Assembly (NCBI GenBank): GCA_021806355.1
Contig: JAJZXT010000034.1
Location: forward strand, 1-6,879
DNA: 6,879 bases
Origin: Thermoplasmata archaeon
GTDB lineage: Archaea > Thermoplasmatota > Thermoplasmata > Thermoplasmatales > Thermoplasmataceae
Direction: 5' to 3'
A program made the translations under genes and the position numbers. Below, in pieces: positions 1 to 6,361 of this stretch (position 1 is its first letter; each line of letters begins with the position of its first letter). Under the pieces are notes generated by a model. That model worked only from the letters and a program-made list of their open reading frames with translations. It was not told where the DNA came from and did no database searches.

Positions 1-535
1 ACAATAGTATGGTGAAGGGTGTGAACGCCAGATAATATGAGAAATCAAAGGGATATATTATCTGCACAATTATGAATATCATTATGTAGAGGAGCCTGTC
101 AGCCCTTCCGAGAACGCCACTATAATTCCTTTTTAGACCCACAGACTGTGCCTGTGTTCCCATGTAGCTTGTCATGAGGACTCCGGTTATGGCGAAGAAT
201 CCAAGATAAATCGAGCCGTGCGGCGAGAAGGAGAACCCGGCAAGAATGGCAATGTCCGATAGCCTGTCAAGCGTATGGTCAAGGAAGTCTCCGGCCTTTG
301 AAGCCTTGCCTGTCTTCCTTGCAACGAATCCATCCATGGCATCAAAAAGGGATGAGAGGAGTATCCCCAGGAACGCAAAGATAAGGAAAAAACCACCTTC
401 ATATATCAACACCCCGGAGATTATCGCGAATAAGAACGAAATAACGGATATGGTGTTTGGGGGGATCCTGAGGAACGGCTTTCCGATGAATTCCAGAAAA
501 CCTGACATTCTTGGCCTTAAACTATCTAAAACCAT
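1..535 (-). CDS. CDP-alcohol phosphatidyltransferase, probable archaetidylinositol phosphate synthase (3' end outside window)
   Basis: This integral membrane enzyme would transfer a phospho-alcohol, most likely 1L-myo-inositol 1-phosphate, onto CDP-archaeol to make archaetidylinositol phosphate, an archaeal membrane phospholipid precursor. Translating the minus strand from the ATG at 535 gives 178 residues before the window ends. The family signature D-x2-DG-x2-AR-x8-G-x3-D-x3-D is complete at residues 65-90 (D65, D68, G69, A72, R73, G82, D86, D90); these aspartates bind metal and CDP. Hydrophobic stretches at about 29-45, 49-64, 95-121 and 148-161 are membrane segments, and the PPN at 25-27 before the first helix is typical of the family. 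The ATG lies 5 bases after the Fap7 stop. An in-frame GTG at 544 would overlap that stop (GTGA) and is an alternative start; neither has an obvious Shine-Dalgarno. Family membership is certain; the inositol-phosphate specificity is inferred from overall resemblance and could instead be another head group such as glycerol or serine. Confidence 0.88.
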   Translation of the reverse strand, partial: MVLDSLRPRMSGFLEFIGKPFLRIPPNTISVISFLFAIISGVLIYEGGFFLIFAFLGILLSSLFDAMDGFVARKTGKASKAGDFLDHTLDRLSDIAILAGFSFSPHGSIYLGFFAITGVLMTSYMGTQAQSVGLKRNYSGVLGRADRLLYIMIFIIVQIIYPFDFSYYLAFTPFTILL

Positions 536-540
536 GTTAA

Positions 541-990
541 TCACAATGTATATTTCTTAATGAATAGTAATATCGTATTCAATTTTTCTTCGTCTATGCC
601 ATTTGTGGTGTTAACTCTCATAATTCTTGTTAATGGGAGCCTATCGAGAGCCTCATAAAATATGGTGTTTGACATCGCAGCATCAAGGTTCTGCTCTATC
701 TTTGAACCAGGGTATCCTCTTTCCCGCAATCTTTGGTGCAGAATGTCGAAAGATGCCTCTGTTATTATGGCAGCAGTGCATGGCAAAAGGTGGGAATAGT
801 GTGCCTCAACAATATCAGGATGCATTGCTGAAACGACTCTTGAAAGGCAATCAACATCAACCTCATCCCCCTCCATGCATCCATTTTCCCTCGCAAGTTT
901 ATTCAGGTCTTCAACTTGGAACCCCATCTCAGAAAGCTTTCCAGATAAGAATGTCTTTCCTGAACCGGGAACCCCGGATATGCATATCAT
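541..990 (-). CDS. AK6/Fap7-type adenylate kinase-like NTPase, putative small-subunit ribosome maturation factor
   Basis: This 149-residue P-loop protein belongs to the AK6/Fap7 family. Known members have adenylate kinase/ATPase activity and help late maturation of the small ribosomal subunit, acting with ribosomal protein uS11. The Walker A motif GVPGSGKT is at residues 6-13, almost at the N-terminus as is usual. The segment IVEAHYSHLLP at 60-70 matches the family's Walker-B-like I-V-(D/E)-x-H region, and LRERGYPGSKI at 88-98 is the lid region. The usual LR-x2-P before the lid reads ITEASFDIL (76-84), and the usual EN-x2-AE reads QNLDAA (100-105), so the protein is somewhat divergent. Its length is typical. 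The ATG overlaps the tiaS stop as ATGA and is preceded by a strong GGAGG seven bases away, which fixes the start and implies coupled translation. Confidence 0.86.
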   Translation of the reverse strand: MICISGVPGSGKTFLSGKLSEMGFQVEDLNKLARENGCMEGDEVDVDCLSRVVSAMHPDIVEAHYSHLLPCTAAIITEASFDILHQRLRERGYPGSKIEQNLDAAMSNTIFYEALDRLPLTRIMRVNTTNGIDEEKLNTILLFIKKYTL

Positions 991-2285
991 TTAACTTCCT
1001 CCATGGTTCCTGATATTTCCCATGGCATAGAGAGATGCCTCCTTGCGGAAACTGGGGGCTGAAACCTGCCCTCTTTTATGTTTCTCGTTACCTTTTCATA
1101 TTCAGGAAGAAGTATTTTGCCGCATTCGCTGCAAAGATAATTTCCCGATCCCCTGTTGGTTCCCTTTACATGGCACACATCACAGACGGGGGGAATCCTC
1201 CTATAAATATGTGAAAGTGAGAGGATCTCCAGCTTCTCAACCTTCACGTTGCCCCTTGAAACGGATCCAAGCAATCTGATTTTGTCACCTTCATTGAGAT
1301 TTTCAAACACATTCCTGAATTTCTTTGACGGTTCAAATACCAGAAAGGTTATCGTATCATTCCCGGAAGCCAGTTCTCCAGTGAGATGACCGCCCCTCAT
1401 TCTTCTTGGCCTTCCCATAATCCTTCCTTCAACGGCTATTCCGGCACCATCGATCCTGAAACCGTTTCCTGCTCTTATGTGGTCATCAGTGCCCTGGTTT
1501 GTCTCATAGATCAGGAAATCTTCAGGGATCTGGTTGAATCTGATCCGTAAATCATTGAAAATGGTGAGCAGTATTTCCGGGTTGGTTGCCCTGATGCCAA
1601 AGAGGACAGGTGTTCTCTCCCTTGGAAATATGCTTGGTGTATTGTTCTCCATATCCATGTTGTTGAATGTTCCAACATAGGCATCGCACAGTTTCGCAGC
1701 CTCCAGTTTTTCAGCCCTGGAAAGGTTCACATGGATGCTTCCTCTATAGCAAATAAGCTCAAAGGTATGAAGTCCCGGTTCCCATGCGATGGAGGCTGCA
1801 GCTCCAATTATTCCTCTCCCTATATTTATCTGAACATATTCACCCCCAATTTTATCAATGGCTGCCTTCGCATCATCTATAGGCACATCCTCTCTCAGGC
1901 ATCTCAAATAAAATTCCGGGTTGGGTCTTTCTTTCAGAAAAACAATCCCTGGATTGGTATTTGGTTCACCGTGAACATAAAGCTCTTCCACAATGCTGAT
2001 AACCGTTTTCTTGATTTCCTCCGATGAGGGAAGTGGATGTTCTTCTCCATTGGAATAAATATCTTTTCCGGCGTAATGCCCTATCTTTATCCTCTTATTG
2101 CCTTCTTCACCCAGATGAAAGGAAATTGCGCCATTTCCCCTTGTTTTATACGGAATGTTTGGATTCAGCCTGACGAGCCTTGGGTATCCGATAATCATAT
2201 CGCTTGCCGTGGCTGCAATTCTGATGCCTATGTATGTCGTGCACATTTCTGTAGAGGAATCAGTATCATCAACGCCTATCCACAT
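987..2285 (-). CDS. tiaS: tRNA(Ile2) 2-agmatinylcytidine synthetase TiaS
   Basis: TiaS uses ATP and agmatine to convert C34 of the CAU anticodon of tRNA-Ile2 to agmatidine, so that it reads AUA and not AUG. The 432-residue length is typical. The N-terminal kinase-like domain begins with DDTDS at 6-10, followed by CTT at 15-17, where the known enzyme phosphorylates itself on a threonine of this neighbourhood. RGNGAI is at 49-54, NTNPG at 109-113 and GRGIIGAAASIAWEPG at 156-171. The TNQGTDDH motif is at 262-269. An OB-fold (about 283-355) and a zinc ribbon with C368, C371, C385 and C388 follow, then the conserved tail ARRHLSMP at 414-421. All four expected domains are therefore present and intact. 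The ATG directly abuts the uppS stop (TAG then ATG) with only a weak GAAGG upstream, so it is probably translated by coupling. ATA codons are common in the neighbouring genes, which fits a need for this enzyme. Confidence 0.96.
   Translation of the reverse strand: MWIGVDDTDSSTEMCTTYIGIRIAATASDMIIGYPRLVRLNPNIPYKTRGNGAISFHLGEEGNKRIKIGHYAGKDIYSNGEEHPLPSSEEIKKTVISIVEELYVHGEPNTNPGIVFLKERPNPEFYLRCLREDVPIDDAKAAIDKIGGEYVQINIGRGIIGAAASIAWEPGLHTFELICYRGSIHVNLSRAEKLEAAKLCDAYVGTFNNMDMENNTPSIFPRERTPVLFGIRATNPEILLTIFNDLRIRFNQIPEDFLIYETNQGTDDHIRAGNGFRIDGAGIAVEGRIMGRPRRMRGGHLTGELASGNDTITFLVFEPSKKFRNVFENLNEGDKIRLLGSVSRGNVKVEKLEILSLSHIYRRIPPVCDVCHVKGTNRGSGNYLCSECGKILLPEYEKVTRNIKEGRFQPPVSARRHLSMPWEISGTMEEVK
998..1002 (-). 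promoter_or_regulatory. Shine-Dalgarno GGAGG for the Fap7-type gene
   Basis: GGAGG ends seven bases before the ATG at 990 and lies within the last codons of tiaS. It decides the start of the downstream gene and shows that internal cistrons of this operon use Shine-Dalgarno initiation. Confidence 0.8.
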
Positions 2286-3065
2286 CTATGTCCCAAACCT
2301 TCTTTTTCTTCCCTGGTAGGTGTATACTGCCCTCAGGAAATCAACCTTCCTCAGGTCGGGCCAGTTGATATCTGAAAAATAAAGTTCCGAATATGCACTC
2401 TGCCATAATAGAAAATTTGAGATTCGTTCCTCCCCGCTTGTCCTGAAAATCAGGTCAGGATCCGGGATAGTTGAATCATAGAGATAGCTGCTGAATAGTT
2501 TCTCGTTTATGTCTTCAACAGATATCTTGCCATCTTTCACATTCTCCGCAATCTTCCTTACGGCATTGATTATCTCTTCCCTTCCGCCATAACCTATGGC
2601 AAGATTGAGGCGGAAATCATCATAGCTCTCTGTTCCCTTCTGGACTTTCTCGATAGTTTCCCTCAGGAAATCAGGGAGCAGCTTCAGTTCCCCAATAACC
2701 TTCACCCTTATTTTATCCCTTGATACCCTTTCATCCTTCATGAGCGACAGAAGGGAATCGTTGATGAGGTGGAGCAGGAATTCAACCTCCTCCGGATTCC
2801 TCGTGAAATTTTCTGTCGAGAATCCATATATTGTTACAGCCCTTGTCCCGATCTCCATGCACCATTCAAGAACCTCTTCCAGTTTCTCCTTTCCCTTTAC
2901 ATGACCTTCATTTGCAGAGATGCCCATACTCTTGGCATACCTCCTGTTCCCATCAGTAATTATGCCGATATGGTTTGGCACTGCCCCATTCTCCCTGATC
3001 TGGTTGAGCAGGACCTTCTCGTAAAATTCACCGGTGGCGTCTCCTATTCTTTTGGAAATGCTCAT
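2286..3065 (-). CDS. uppS: cis-prenyltransferase (polyprenyl diphosphate synthase, UppS/DHDDS family)
   Basis: This soluble or membrane-associated enzyme adds isopentenyl units in cis to an allylic diphosphate to build the long polyprenyl (dolichol-type) carrier for glycan assembly. In archaea the primer is typically geranylgeranyl diphosphate; that preference is family knowledge and is not visible here. The 259-residue length is usual. Conserved regions occur in order: HIGIITDGNRRYA at 32-44 with catalytic D38, GHVKG at 54-58, TIYGFSTENF at 78-87, NLAIGYGGREEI at 154-165, DPDLIFRTSGEERISNF at 202-218, and WQSAYSELYF at 221-230. The basic tail QGRKRRFG is at 251-258. The usual bacterial MDGNGRWA is TDGNRRYA here, an archaeal-style variant. 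The start ATG overlaps the trm5 stop as ATGA and has AGGAGGG seven bases upstream, so the start is well supported. Confidence 0.95.
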   Translation of the reverse strand: MSISKRIGDATGEFYEKVLLNQIRENGAVPNHIGIITDGNRRYAKSMGISANEGHVKGKEKLEEVLEWCMEIGTRAVTIYGFSTENFTRNPEEVEFLLHLINDSLLSLMKDERVSRDKIRVKVIGELKLLPDFLRETIEKVQKGTESYDDFRLNLAIGYGGREEIINAVRKIAENVKDGKISVEDINEKLFSSYLYDSTIPDPDLIFRTSGEERISNFLLWQSAYSELYFSDINWPDLRKVDFLRAVYTYQGRKRRFGT

Positions 3066-3964
3066 TCTTCAACCCTCCTGAATTCCATCGCCACCATTGA
3101 TGAGGTCTTGGAATATCCATGGACTATCCTCTTGTCAATCGGCATAAAACCCTCATTTGTGAACGCACTCATTCTTTCAGCTATTCCCTCAACATCATTT
3201 ATCTCATAAAAGTTCACTAAACCATTTTTTTTCAGGGCATTCCGGATTGAATCAAAATCAATCTTCCTGGAAGTTGGGTTATTCATGATTATTCTGTCCA
3301 TTCCTCTGATATTCTTAATTTCAGACCATGAATCACAGATCCTTGCAGAAAGTTTTCCATTGATCTTGTTGATAATGTAATTCTTTTCCAGCGCTTTTAT
3401 TGCCTCCGGGTTGATATCCAGCGCAACCACATCCACGTTTCTGTTTTTCATGATGGTGATGGTAAATGATCCGACGCCTGAGAACATGTCAAGGATTTTC
3501 TCATTTTCCTTCACCCTTGATGATATTATCATCCGTTCCGTTGCGAGGCGTGGCGAAAAATATGCTTTCTTCACATTCATCCACAGGGATATCCCATTTT
3601 CCCTGTGAATTGTTTCAGGATTATCGTCTCCATGCAGGAATTCAAGGTCTCTCAGCCTGAATTCTCCCGTAACTCCATGATCAAGATATATGGTTCTTAT
3701 ATGCTTTATCGTATTGGCAATGAATTCCACAATTTTTTGAGTGTTTCCGTCCTTTCTTTCCCTTATTATGGCAATATCCCCTATTACATCGAATGCCCCA
3801 GAATGCCCCTTTGGGGAAGGTTTTCTCCTGTTCTCTTCCGGTACCATCGAAACCGTTTCGTCGTTTATTTCTGTACCTTCGATCAGCGGGAAATACACAT
3901 AATCCTCATCATGCACTATCCTGTAATTATTATCCAGGACATTTTTTCCGGATATGCTTGCCAT
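3062..3964 (-). CDS. trm5: tRNA (guanine(37)-N1)-methyltransferase Trm5 (5' end probably extends upstream)
   Basis: Trm5 transfers methyl from S-adenosylmethionine to N1 of G37, next to the anticodon, which prevents frameshifting. From the ATG at 3964 the product is 300 residues. It shows AFDVIGDIAII at 57-67, GEFRLRDLEFLHG at 100-112, YFSPRLATER at 135-144, the SAM loop DMFSGVGSF at 159-167, DINPEA at 183-188 and MNNP at 227-230. By ungapped spacing, R103, Y135 and E143 match R145, Y177 and E185 of the Methanocaldococcus jannaschii enzyme (alignment from memory). Two oddities stand out: the NLP motif is NNP, and the N-terminal D1 domain is about 25 residues shorter than in M. jannaschii. The frame stays open upstream of this ATG back to a stop at 4027-4025, and those codons resemble the Trm5 N-terminus, so the true start is probably upstream (candidate CTG at 4018). 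The ATG has no good Shine-Dalgarno at the right distance. Confidence 0.92.
   Translation of the reverse strand: MASISGKNVLDNNYRIVHDEDYVYFPLIEGTEINDETVSMVPEENRRKPSPKGHSGAFDVIGDIAIIRERKDGNTQKIVEFIANTIKHIRTIYLDHGVTGEFRLRDLEFLHGDDNPETIHRENGISLWMNVKKAYFSPRLATERMIISSRVKENEKILDMFSGVGSFTITIMKNRNVDVVALDINPEAIKALEKNYIINKINGKLSARICDSWSEIKNIRGMDRIIMNNPTSRKIDFDSIRNALKKNGLVNFYEINDVEGIAERMSAFTNEGFMPIDKRIVHGYSKTSSMVAMEFRRVEE
3073..3079 (-). promoter_or_regulatory. Shine-Dalgarno AGGAGGG for uppS
   Basis: AGGAGGG ends seven bases before the uppS ATG and lies within the last codons of trm5. Together with the ATGA overlap it fixes the uppS start and indicates coupled translation. Confidence 0.8.
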
Positions 3965-4004
3965 GAATGTCTGGGCATCCTTTTTCTTGATCTTTGCAAA
4001 ATTC

Positions 4005-6053
4005 TTAGGCGAGTCCAGATTTAATCAGCCTCCTGGCACCACTTATGGTTGATTCAGCAAGTTTTGTGGAAAAGCCCGGAATAGAAGAAATTCTTGAGGC
4101 AGATGCCTGCGATATTTCGGCAAGGCTCTTCAAGCCACTGTTATACAACCTTCTTGCCCTTACCCTTCCTATCCCGGGAATGGCCACTAATGGTATGATA
4201 TCAGATCCAATGCCTTCCTTGATCCTTAAATTCAGCACCTCAAAGTCGTGCATCATATCCCGCTTGAACTTCTGGGAAAGCCTTGAAAGGGCAAAAGAGA
4301 GCCAATCCGCAGATGAAATCTTGCCTTCAAGATCACCCGCACCAATGTCATATTTCTGGCTTATCTCCAGTATCGGAACTTCATTTATCCAATCTATGAT
4401 CACCATTGCAGTTTTTGCGGCTTTCATCGTTTCCTCATCATAACGCTGTATGTCCATGGATTCAAGGAATGCCGTTACCTCCATGATATCATTCTGGGAA
4501 ACATAGAAACCTGTCATATCGGGTGTCATGCAAATACTCAATATTGACCTCTCTGCAGAATAATCCTTATCCAGGAGGCTCCTTAGTGTAATGGCACTTT
4601 CCGGATCAATATAAAGGTTGCATACAAGCTGGCCAAATGATGTTGGCGAATATTTCCCCTTTGTTTCCTTTACGAAGTCGTTCTTCTGGAGAAATTGAAG
4701 TACTCCGGATACTGCAGATTCAACGTCAAGCGTCTCATTCTGCTTTCCAAACAGGGTTGAATCGAGAAATCCTATGACGCCTTGCAGATCAGACGCCAGT
4801 CCGGTGGTTATTATGGCAAGAATGTTAAACCTCATGAGTTTTTCCTGCCCCATGGATGATCTTATAGGCTCCAACTCTCCCCTGAAATATTCATAACCCT
4901 TCTCAAAGGCAGTTTTTGTGGAACAGTACACATAGGCAAAGCCTTCCCTGTCATACTTTGGCCTGCCCGCCCTTCCCATCATCTGCTCAACCTCCATGGT
5001 GGAGATATAAGATGAATAACCATCCGAGAATCTTGTAAGATCCCTGACAATTACTGTTCTGGCGGGGAGGTTTATTCCAGCAGCCAGCGTTGGGGTAGCG
5101 GTAATAAGCTTCAATTTTCCCTCCTTGAATGAGGATTCCACTGCTTCCCTCAATTTATATGAAAGTCCTGCGTGATGGAATGCAACGCCACGTTTCATGG
5201 TAATCTTCAGTTTGTCATAGTAGCGGTCTGAATCGTTCTCTCCGAGATCTATATCAGGCATTGGGAGATAATCCGATAAATTTTCTGACAGTTCTTCCGC
5301 GAATTTTTCTGCCCTCTTCCTGGTGTTCAAAAAAAGGAGAACCTGCCCTCCTGACTTTATGCTATCTATGATAACATCTGCCATCTCTCCGTCTCTGGGT
5401 TCTTCCTCGTCATCTTCAGGGAAGATTCTCCCCTTGTGCATTATGAACTTCTTAAGTGGCACTGGCCTGAAATCACTATAAATAACCTTTGCGCCCATCC
5501 ATTCCCCCAGTTCCTCATAATTGCTCACCGTTGCTGAAAGTGCCACAATCTGGATTGCAGGGTTCACTGTTCTTGCCGCAGTTATGATCATTTCCAGTGT
5601 GGGGCCTCTCGTTGAATCCCCAAGATTGTGTATCTCATCTACCACCATTGTTCCTATGTCCATAAGGAAATCAGGATCATGGTGTACAAATGAGTCAGCC
5701 TTTTCAGATGTGCAGACGATAATATCATACCCTTTCAGTATTTCCGGGCCAGAGTCGTAATCACCAAGGCTCAAGCCAATTCGGTAATCTCTGCCAAATA
5801 GTTCCCTCAGCTCATCAAACTTTTCTTTAGCCAATGCTTTCAATGGTGCAATGTATATGGCCTTCGATCCATTCTTGATTGCCCTGTGAATGGCATAGTA
5901 TGCAACGAGTGATTTTCCGGATGCGGTTGGAACGGAGACCATTACGCTCGATCCGGAGGAAATGATCTTGATTGCTTCCGCCTGATGCGGATAGAGATCA
6001 AAATCCGTGAAATCTGGTACGGAATCAAAAATTGAAATTTCGCTGGCTTTCAT
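4005..6053 (-). CDS. hel308: Hel308-type superfamily 2 DNA helicase
   Basis: This ATP-dependent 3'-5' DNA helicase acts at stalled or branched replication forks and in recombination repair. The 682-residue length matches the family. The RecA-like core carries a Q-type motif YPHQAEAI (21-28), Walker A PTASGKS (42-48), APLKALAKEKF (69-79), TSEKADSF (115-122), Walker B DEIH (139-142) and SAT (173-175). It continues with FLNTRKRAEKFA (241-252), TPTLAAGINLP (320-330) and QMMGRAGRP (357-365). A winged-helix and ratchet region follows. The C-terminal helix-hairpin-helix IPGIGRVRARRLY (625-637) contains the RAR motif (632-634) that acts as a brake on the Hel308 helicase. No catalytic residue is missing. 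It is the first gene of the leftward operon. The ATG lacks a Shine-Dalgarno and a weak TATA-like element lies about 24-31 bases upstream, so the message may be leaderless. Its last codons overlap the likely extended trm5 N-terminus. Confidence 0.96.
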   Translation of the reverse strand: MKASEISIFDSVPDFTDFDLYPHQAEAIKIISSGSSVMVSVPTASGKSLVAYYAIHRAIKNGSKAIYIAPLKALAKEKFDELRELFGRDYRIGLSLGDYDSGPEILKGYDIIVCTSEKADSFVHHDPDFLMDIGTMVVDEIHNLGDSTRGPTLEMIITAARTVNPAIQIVALSATVSNYEELGEWMGAKVIYSDFRPVPLKKFIMHKGRIFPEDDEEEPRDGEMADVIIDSIKSGGQVLLFLNTRKRAEKFAEELSENLSDYLPMPDIDLGENDSDRYYDKLKITMKRGVAFHHAGLSYKLREAVESSFKEGKLKLITATPTLAAGINLPARTVIVRDLTRFSDGYSSYISTMEVEQMMGRAGRPKYDREGFAYVYCSTKTAFEKGYEYFRGELEPIRSSMGQEKLMRFNILAIITTGLASDLQGVIGFLDSTLFGKQNETLDVESAVSGVLQFLQKNDFVKETKGKYSPTSFGQLVCNLYIDPESAITLRSLLDKDYSAERSILSICMTPDMTGFYVSQNDIMEVTAFLESMDIQRYDEETMKAAKTAMVIIDWINEVPILEISQKYDIGAGDLEGKISSADWLSFALSRLSQKFKRDMMHDFEVLNLRIKEGIGSDIIPLVAIPGIGRVRARRLYNSGLKSLAEISQASASRISSIPGFSTKLAESTISGARRLIKSGLA
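4029..4034 (-). promoter_or_regulatory. AGGAGG, possible ribosome binding site for an upstream trm5 start
   Basis: AGGAGG lies inside the hel308 3' end (coding two arginines there), ten bases before the in-frame CTG at 4018 that could open the extended trm5 frame. AGG is a common arginine codon in this genome, so the match could be chance. Confidence 0.4.
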
Positions 6054-6076
6054 CTATGGCTTATAATCATGAATGA

Positions 6077-6084
6077 ATAGTTAA
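6077..6084 (-). promoter_or_regulatory. Possible weak TATA-like element for the hel308 operon
   Basis: On the minus strand TTAACTAT lies 24-31 bases before the hel308 ATG, the spacing expected for a leaderless archaeal transcript, with an A/T-rich flank upstream. It matches the TATA consensus poorly. The better-looking TTATAA at 6062-6067 is too close to the ATG to serve unless transcription starts inside the gene. Confidence 0.3.
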
Positions 6085-6123
6085 GAATTTGCTGTCTCAT
6101 TGGGAAGGAAAACAGGAAGAGAT

Positions 6124-6170
6124 CAAGAGCGAAACCTGCAAACGGTCGGTGCTCTTGCTTGATTGCAAGA
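6124..6170. repeat. Overlapping inverted repeats, possible alternative hairpins
   Basis: CAAGAGC (6124-6130) can pair with GCTCTTG (6151-6157) across a 20-base loop. TCTTGC (6153-6158) can instead pair with GCAAGA (6165-6170) across a six-base loop. The two stems share bases and exclude each other. The site lies upstream of both predicted transcription starts, so a role in RNA is doubtful; it might be a protein binding site or chance. Confidence 0.3.
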
Positions 6171-6329
6171 AGTGGAATAAACCCAAATTTTGAAACGGAT
6201 GTCTCTCCAAATGAAGAATGACAGAAGATGTAGGACCGAATCCCATCCTGATGTAAGGTCATCACTTCACACAACCAATATATCAGCGCAAATATGCAAC
6301 AAGTATAGTGTGCTAATATGTATCATGCT

Positions 6330-6341
6330 AAATATATATAG
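6330..6341 (+). promoter_or_regulatory. TATA box for the secreted-protein gene
   Basis: The sequence AAATATATATAG is an excellent archaeal TATA box with an A-rich TFB-recognition-like flank (CTAAA). Its centre lies about 26 bases before the GTG at 6362, which would place transcription start at or within a few bases of the start codon. This supports both the GTG start and a leaderless transcript. Confidence 0.6.
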
Positions 6342-6361
6342 GAAGAGAAGCTTCCGGAAAA

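Larger units (their letters stand above)
6054..6361. other. Divergent intergenic region, no gene recognised
   Basis: This 308-base gap separates hel308 from the rightward secreted-protein gene. It carries the two promoter elements listed and a small hairpin cluster around 6124-6170. Short open frames on both strands (for example minus 6274-6050, 74 codons) have no ribosome binding site, no family resemblance I can recognise and no good promoter. I see no tRNA-like cloverleaf, C/D-box RNA or transposon end. Confidence 0.6.

Noticed and set aside
627..1013. Long plus-strand open frame antisense to the Fap7-type gene
   Set aside because: It mirrors a gene with Walker A and lid motifs; no ribosome binding site or family resemblance.
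3222..3232. Run of eight A on the coding strand of trm5 as a possible frameshift site
   Set aside because: The zero frame reads straight through with conserved sequence on both sides, and the preceding base does not make a standard slippery heptamer.
3605..4024. 139-codon plus-strand open frame antisense to trm5
   Set aside because: Shadow of the trm5 coding strand, rich in tyrosine and isoleucine with no domain pattern.
6081..6221. Open plus-strand stretch rich in arginine and lysine that could be a decayed transposase piece
   Set aside because: No start codon, no recognisable transposase motif such as DDE spacing, and no terminal inverted repeats nearby.
6050..6274. 74-codon open frame on the minus strand overlapping the hel308 start region
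   Set aside because: No ribosome binding site, no recognisable motif, and it runs through the likely hel308 promoter; best explained as chance.
6275..6325. A second TATA-like element (CCAATATATC) followed by a 7-codon frame starting at ATG 6318
   Set aside because: The peptide is tiny, without recognisable features, and the stronger TATA at 6330 fits the real gene.
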